Below, piece by piece: positions 5,973 to 9,293 of a stretch of 9,293 bases of DNA (within the stretch, counting starts at the first letter, position 1; each line of letters begins with the position of its first letter). The stretch covers positions 1-9,293 of the forward strand of contig VAWV01000015.1 in assembly GCA_005883295.1 (NCBI GenBank), given 5' to 3'. This DNA comes from Actinomycetota bacterium (GTDB lineage Bacteria; Actinomycetota; Thermoleophilia; Solirubrobacterales; Thermoleophilaceae). Below the pieces are notes generated by a model, which saw nothing but the letters and a program-made list of their open reading frames with translations, was not told the origin of the DNA and searched no databases. Position numbers and translations under genes: made by a program.

Positions 5973-7334
5973 ATGGGCAGCCCCTGGGTCCCGGCGGGAA
6001 CACGCGTGCGGACGGGCGGTCGGCGCTCGCGACGCCGTCCGTCGGTCGAGCTCGCCGCGGCCGCTGCGCTCGTCGCCCTGGTCGCGCTGGCGCTGCGTCC
6101 GGGCGTCGGACTCGGCGGCGTCATGGCCCTCGCCTTCCTCGCTGCCCGGGTGCTGTGGTGGGCGGCGCTGCGCGCCTGGCGCCGCGTGCGCCACGGCTCG
6201 CCACGCGATCCGCGCCGACGCGTGCGGGCCTCGCTCGGCCGGCGGGCCATGGCGGTCGCGACCACCGCGGCGATCTTCACGCTCGTGCTGGCGATGTCCT
6301 CCTACGTGGGGGCCGTCACGCGGCGATCCAACTCGAGCCTCGCGATCAGGTCGGTGGAGTGGCTGCGCGACAACGGCGGCGCCAGCCTCGTCTCGCAGAT
6401 CGAGACCTTCTTCTATTCGATCGATGCTCCCTCGAAGGGCGGGCCGGCGCTGGTCCGCCTGCCGTCGGTCGGAGTCCGCGGGGCGGCTGCGGGCGAGCTG
6501 CGGCGCATGAGCCGGGACCGTCCGCCCACGGTCCGCCCCGTGATGCACCCGCGGCTCGCGGGCGAGGGTGTGTGGCACGCCACCCAGGCGCGGTTCGCGG
6601 GACTGGCCGTGCCGCCCCTCCTCGTGACCACCTACCGCCCGGACCCGAGCTATCCGCGGGTCGTGGCAGGGCTGGCGTGGATCAGCTCGCGCCGCGCGAC
6701 CGTGTCGCTCTACTCGGGGATACAGGAGCCACCGGTCGCCGGGGGAGGGCCGAGCGAGGTCCCGTTCGCGGCACGCGGGTCGCTGCTCGCCACGTTCAAC
6801 AGCGGCTTCCGGCACAAGGACGGCGGCGGCGGGTACTTCGTGCACGGCCGCCTCTTCGAGCCGATGGAGCCGGGGGTGGCCACGGTCGTGCGGCTCGCGA
6901 ACGGCCGCATGGATGTACGGACGTGGAACGGCGGGGTGCGGCCCGGCCCCGGCGTGACGTTCGCCCGCCAGAACCTGCCGCTGATCGTGGACCACGGGCG
7001 GCCCAATCCGAACCTCGACAACGGACCGGCGTGGGGCGTGGCGGTGGGCGGCTCGGTGATGGTCTGGCGCTCGGGCCTGGGGGTCGACCGCCGCGGGAAC
7101 CTGATCTATGCGGCGGCCCCGGACCAGACCGTCCGCGGGCTGGCGCGGATCCTGATCCACGGGGGAGCGGTGCGGGCGATGGAGCTGGACATCAACTCGT
7201 ACTGGGTGACCCTCAACTCGTACCGCAAGACGGGCGGCCGCGGAGCGCGCAAGCTGCTTGCCGGGATGACCAGGCCGGCGCTGCGCTATCTGTCGCCCGA
7301 CGACCGCGACTTCTTCGCGGTCAGCACGCGCTAG
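5973..7334 (+). CDS. Membrane-anchored phosphodiester glycosidase (NAGPA/DUF2233-like)
   Basis: A 453-residue membrane protein. The basic N-terminus (residues 11-23) precedes hydrophobic segments at about 25-42, 45-66 and 92-112; the rest is likely extracytoplasmic. The C-terminal half, about 265-415, matches the phosphodiester glycosidase family that includes the mammalian uncovering enzyme NAGPA. Motifs are LLATFNSGF (271-279), GGYFVHGR (286-293), RQNLPLIVDHG (332-342), AWGVAVGG, VWRSGLGVD (364-372), GNLIYAAA and GAVRAMELDINSYWV (398-412). Related enzymes hydrolyse a sugar-phosphodiester bond, so a glycan or teichoic-acid-like envelope substrate is plausible but inferred. Residues 120-260 form a region I do not recognise. 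Start: ATG 5973 gives the full frame; GTG 6006, with GGCGGGAA upstream, is an equally possible start before the first helix. The gene converges on the S55 gene with only 3 bases between stops. Confidence 0.85.
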   Translation: MGSPWVPAGTRVRTGGRRSRRRPSVELAAAAALVALVALALRPGVGLGGVMALAFLAARVLWWAALRAWRRVRHGSPRDPRRRVRASLGRRAMAVATTAAIFTLVLAMSSYVGAVTRRSNSSLAIRSVEWLRDNGGASLVSQIETFFYSIDAPSKGGPALVRLPSVGVRGAAAGELRRMSRDRPPTVRPVMHPRLAGEGVWHATQARFAGLAVPPLLVTTYRPDPSYPRVVAGLAWISSRRATVSLYSGIQEPPVAGGGPSEVPFAARGSLLATFNSGFRHKDGGGGYFVHGRLFEPMEPGVATVVRLANGRMDVRTWNGGVRPGPGVTFARQNLPLIVDHGRPNPNLDNGPAWGVAVGGSVMVWRSGLGVDRRGNLIYAAAPDQTVRGLARILIHGGAVRAMELDINSYWVTLNSYRKTGGRGARKLLAGMTRPALRYLSPDDRDFFAVSTR

Positions 7335-7337
7335 GCC

Positions 7338-9098
7338 TTAGGGGCGTGTAACGCGCAGCCGGATCGTCACCCGCCCGCCGATCCGCAGGGCGGAGTTGCG
7401 ATAGGCGCGCTCCACGAGCGCTGGCAGCCGCCGGTGCGGTGGGTGCCGCCGCCGCGCGCGCGTGAACGTGGCAGCGAGCCCGTCGTACTTGCCCATGCGC
7501 GCGAACTGCGATGCGAGGTCGGCGAAGGACGCCGGACCGAGCTCGGATGGGCCGGGCGGGCCGCCGCCGGCGCCCTCCGGCCCGCCGAGAAGCGCGGCGA
7601 GCAGCGCCGCGAGGCCGCCCCCGCCCCCGCCGGTGCCGTCCGGGCCGGGCCCGGTGAGCGTGAGCCGGTAGCGGCCGGGCCGGAGGTGGCGCGGCACGTT
7701 GAGCTTGAACGTGAACCGGCGGCGCTCACCGCGCATGAGCGTGCGCACGGTCACCCCCAGCCGGTGCCCGGCGGCGACCTTCCGCCGTGCGCTTGCGCCC
7801 GTCATGAAGGTCTGAGCCAGCCCCCGGCGCAGGTCGAGGCTCGCCGACAGGGACCGCACGCGGAAACCGGGGAACTGCACCGAGTCGAGCAGGGCGGTCG
7901 CGGAATCGAGATCTGAGGCGGCGAGGAGGCCGCCGTTCCCGAAGAACGAGCCGTCGCCCACGTACCGGTTGCAGAACCGGAGCACGCGTGCGTGACCGTC
8001 GACGGCGACCCTGACGCACATGGTCGCGGTCTCGCGGAGCGGATCGGATTGCAGCACGCGCACCCCGGCATCGGCGAGCGCCGTGGATGCCACGATCCCG
8101 AGCGGCGAGATGCCGCTCGGCGGCCCGAGCGCTATCTCGTCGGGCACCTTGGCGCGGGTGTGTTCCACCTTCCCGGTGTCGAGGTCGGCGGCGCGGATCG
8201 TGAGCTCGGTGATCGGCGGAAGGGCTCCGACGAGACCGGTGATCGCGTTCAGCGAGTCGCCCGTCACGGTTCCCAGGTCGTGCCCCGCCGCGGCGAGCTT
8301 GTAGGTGGTTCCGAGGTCGCCGTTCGGGTTGTTCACCACGGTGTAGACGTAGGCGTCCTGCATCAGGAGAGCCCGGCGGCCGGCTGCGTCCAGCGGATGA
8401 CCGAAGGCCCAGACCGCATTGCCGTTGGTGTACGTGACCGTCCCGATCGCGCTGAAGCCGAGGTCCCCGCTCGCCAGCCCGGCCGCGACCGACGCGCCCG
8501 GCCTGAGCTGCTGGCGCGGGAAGCTCCCGAGCGGTCCGGCGGGACTCGCGTAGACGGGCACCCCCTGAGCCCGCGCGGCGGCCGTCAGCCGCTGCGCGAG
8601 GAGCGGCGTGAGCCCGGAGACGGTGAGCGGTGTGGCCAGCCGCCTGATCGAGGCGCTCTCGCGCCTGCTGAGCGTCCGCATCCTGGCCGGGGGCGTGACG
8701 GGCTCGCCGATCACGGCCTGGATCGGCGTGGCGAGCGCGAGCTTGTTCCCGTAGTCGCCCAGCCCGAAGGCGATTGCGCCGATGTTCCGCGACACCCCGT
8801 GCGAGTCGTCGCAGTAGATCGGGGAGCCGGAGAAGCCGGGGCCGATCCCGGTCCCGTCAACGGCCGGCCCCGAGACCCGCACGAGGATCGCCGGGCCGTC
8901 GAGGCCCAGCCCGTCCACGACATCGATCACGTCGGCGTCGAACGACGAGATCGTGGTCCCGTGGATGACGGACAGCGCAGTGCAGTGCATGCCGGCGTGG
9001 ACGTCCGACAGCGGCATTATCGGAGCGACAGCCTGCGCGGCGGGGGCGCCCGCGACGCTCGCGCCTAGCGTGGCCAGGATGAGCGCGAGGCGCCGCAC
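7338..9098 (-). CDS. Secreted SpoIVB-type S55 serine peptidase domain protein
   Basis: A 586-residue exported protein. Residues 1-23 form a signal peptide (basic MRR, Ala/Leu core, AQA cleavage site). The S55-like region follows: MPLSDVHAGMHCTALSVIHG (28-47), FDADVIDVV (53-61), ILVRVSGP (71-78), then PGFSGSPIY (87-95), where Ser90 is the probable nucleophile, and GAIAFG. A second block at 195-240 ends in AVWAFGHPLD, with His234 as probable base. Bacillus SpoIVB is a sporulation signalling protease, but this broader family occurs in non-sporulating bacteria and its role there is unclear. Residues 445-483 look like a beta-sandwich (VTVRTLMRGERRRFTFKLNV), then a Gly-rich stretch and a basic C-terminus. 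The GTG start at 9098 is set by the signal peptide. No PDZ domain or extra membrane helix is visible. Confidence 0.87.
   Translation of the reverse strand: MRRLALILATLGASVAGAPAAQAVAPIMPLSDVHAGMHCTALSVIHGTTISSFDADVIDVVDGLGLDGPAILVRVSGPAVDGTGIGPGFSGSPIYCDDSHGVSRNIGAIAFGLGDYGNKLALATPIQAVIGEPVTPPARMRTLSRRESASIRRLATPLTVSGLTPLLAQRLTAAARAQGVPVYASPAGPLGSFPRQQLRPGASVAAGLASGDLGFSAIGTVTYTNGNAVWAFGHPLDAAGRRALLMQDAYVYTVVNNPNGDLGTTYKLAAAGHDLGTVTGDSLNAITGLVGALPPITELTIRAADLDTGKVEHTRAKVPDEIALGPPSGISPLGIVASTALADAGVRVLQSDPLRETATMCVRVAVDGHARVLRFCNRYVGDGSFFGNGGLLAASDLDSATALLDSVQFPGFRVRSLSASLDLRRGLAQTFMTGASARRKVAAGHRLGVTVRTLMRGERRRFTFKLNVPRHLRPGRYRLTLTGPGPDGTGGGGGGLAALLAALLGGPEGAGGGPPGPSELGPASFADLASQFARMGKYDGLAATFTRARRRHPPHRRLPALVERAYRNSALRIGGRVTIRLRVTRP
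7551..7649 (-). repeat. Gly/Pro-rich low-complexity coding segment
   Basis: Within the S55 gene, residues 484-516 are almost all Gly, Pro, Ala and Leu, including six consecutive glycines (491-495 region) encoded by C/G runs on the plus strand such as CCGCCCCCGCCCCCGCC. It probably forms a flexible linker between the beta-sandwich-like part and the basic C-terminus. The homopolymer-like runs make it a place where length could vary between strains or where sequencing errors could occur. The reading frame is open through it. Confidence 0.6.
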
Positions 9099-9119
9099 CG
9101 ACCCACATTACCCCGGGCC

Positions 9120-9158
9120 CGCCGGTTTGGAAAGCGCGTGGCAGGGGCCAAACTGGCG
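9120..9158. promoter_or_regulatory. Imperfect inverted repeat between divergent S55 and SRPBCC genes
   Basis: Arms at 9120-9130 (CGCCGGTTTGG) and 9148-9158 (CCAAACTGGCG) pair at 10 of 11 positions; the one mismatch is G opposite T. They are separated by 17 bases and fill most of the 62-base gap between the divergent starts at 9098 and 9161. The right arm abuts the GTG start of the SRPBCC gene. The arms could be two half-sites of a dimeric regulator, or a hairpin near that start. No promoter hexamers can be assigned with confidence. Confidence 0.35.
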
Positions 9159-9160
9159 CA

Positions 9161-9293
9161 GTGGCGATCAAGAAGTTGAGCGGTCAGGCTGGGCGTTCCA
9201 TCGCGGCGACCCCGGCGCGATGCCTCGACGCGCTGCGCGACGTCGAGAGCTGGCCGGAGTGGCTCTCCGCCGTCCGGTCGGTTCACGCGGATG
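9161..9293 (+). CDS. SRPBCC/START-like protein, N-terminal fragment (runs off window)
   Basis: The first 44 codons of a gene cut by the window edge. Residues 11-44 (GRSIAATPARCLDALRDVES, then WPEWLSAVRSVHAD) match the start of SRPBCC (polyketide cyclase/dehydrase, START-like) proteins: a first strand, a helix with the pattern AxxxxxALxDVExWPEW, and the following strand. These proteins form a helix-grip cavity that binds a hydrophobic ligand; several actinobacterial ones have no known ligand. GTG 9161 is the most likely start. AGGGG at 9143-9147 is rather far upstream, and no closer ribosome site is clear. The gene is divergent from the S55 gene. The family call rests on a short fragment. Confidence 0.72.
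   Translation, partial: MAIKKLSGQAGRSIAATPARCLDALRDVESWPEWLSAVRSVHAD

Noticed and set aside
5888..6280. Longer form of the PAS-like protein starting at 6280
   Set aside because: The extra 131 residues are Arg/Ala/Ser-rich and antisense to the N-terminal membrane helices of the glycosidase gene; no domain is present.
5432..7351. A 639-codon plus-strand open frame across the MBL, PAS and glycosidase genes
   Set aside because: Its product is Arg/Gly/Ala-rich with no recognisable domain. It is antisense to two genes and out of frame with a third that has clear family motifs. This is typical of alternative frames in very GC-rich DNA.
7607..7630. CRISPR-like or tandem-repeat array in the C-rich stretch
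   Set aside because: It is a glycine-codon run inside an open reading frame, with no spacer structure.
7992..9068. A 358-codon plus-strand open frame antisense to the S55 gene
   Set aside because: Low-complexity Arg/Gly/Asp composition and no motif; the minus strand carries a signal peptide and conserved S55 blocks.

Overview
The window looks like chromosomal DNA from a very GC-rich actinobacterium. The order Solirubrobacterales or another member of the class Thermoleophilia is my best guess. That rests on strong G/C bias at third codon positions, frequent GTG starts, and the style of the protein families, not on a marker gene. I see no rRNA, tRNA, CRISPR array, insertion sequence or phage gene. 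Coding density is very high, and no stretch over 100 bases lacks a gene.

Left block (1-2518, plus strand): three genes joined by two 4-base GTGA start/stop overlaps. They are the C-terminal part of a MoxR-family AAA+ ATPase cut by the window edge, a DUF58 protein, and a membrane-anchored von Willebrand factor A (VWA) protein of the BatA type. This is a compact MoxR-DUF58-VWA module. In other bacteria such modules are linked to chaperone-like maturation of protein complexes or to envelope stress; the role here is not shown by the sequence.

Middle block (2383-5887, minus strand): four genes read leftward, with short gaps of 7, 47 and 40 bases. In transcription order they are a small PAS-like protein, a metallo-beta-lactamase-fold hydrolase with an intact HxHxDH motif, a secreted G1-family (eqolisin, glutamic) peptidase with its Gln/Glu pair, and a polytopic ArnT/PMT-like glycosyltransferase. 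The last gene runs 136 bases into the antisense strand of the VWA gene.

Right block (5973-9293): a plus-strand membrane protein with a C-terminal phosphodiester glycosidase (NAGPA/DUF2233-like) domain converges, with a 3-base gap, on a minus-strand secreted protein with a SpoIVB-type S55 serine peptidase domain. Divergent from the latter, the window ends in the first 44 codons of an SRPBCC/START-like protein. The two divergent intergenic regions (5888-5972 and 9099-9160) each hold an inverted repeat that could be an operator.

Four of the complete products are exported or membrane proteins with roles in cleaving or glycosylating envelope molecules (G1 peptidase, S55 peptidase, phosphodiester glycosidase, glycosyltransferase). 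An envelope-remodelling theme is therefore reasonable. I do not see convincing evidence for a wholly new system. The best leads are the apparent permuted order of catalytic elements in the S55 protein, the shortened PAS domain, the two operator-like repeats, and the long antisense gene overlap.
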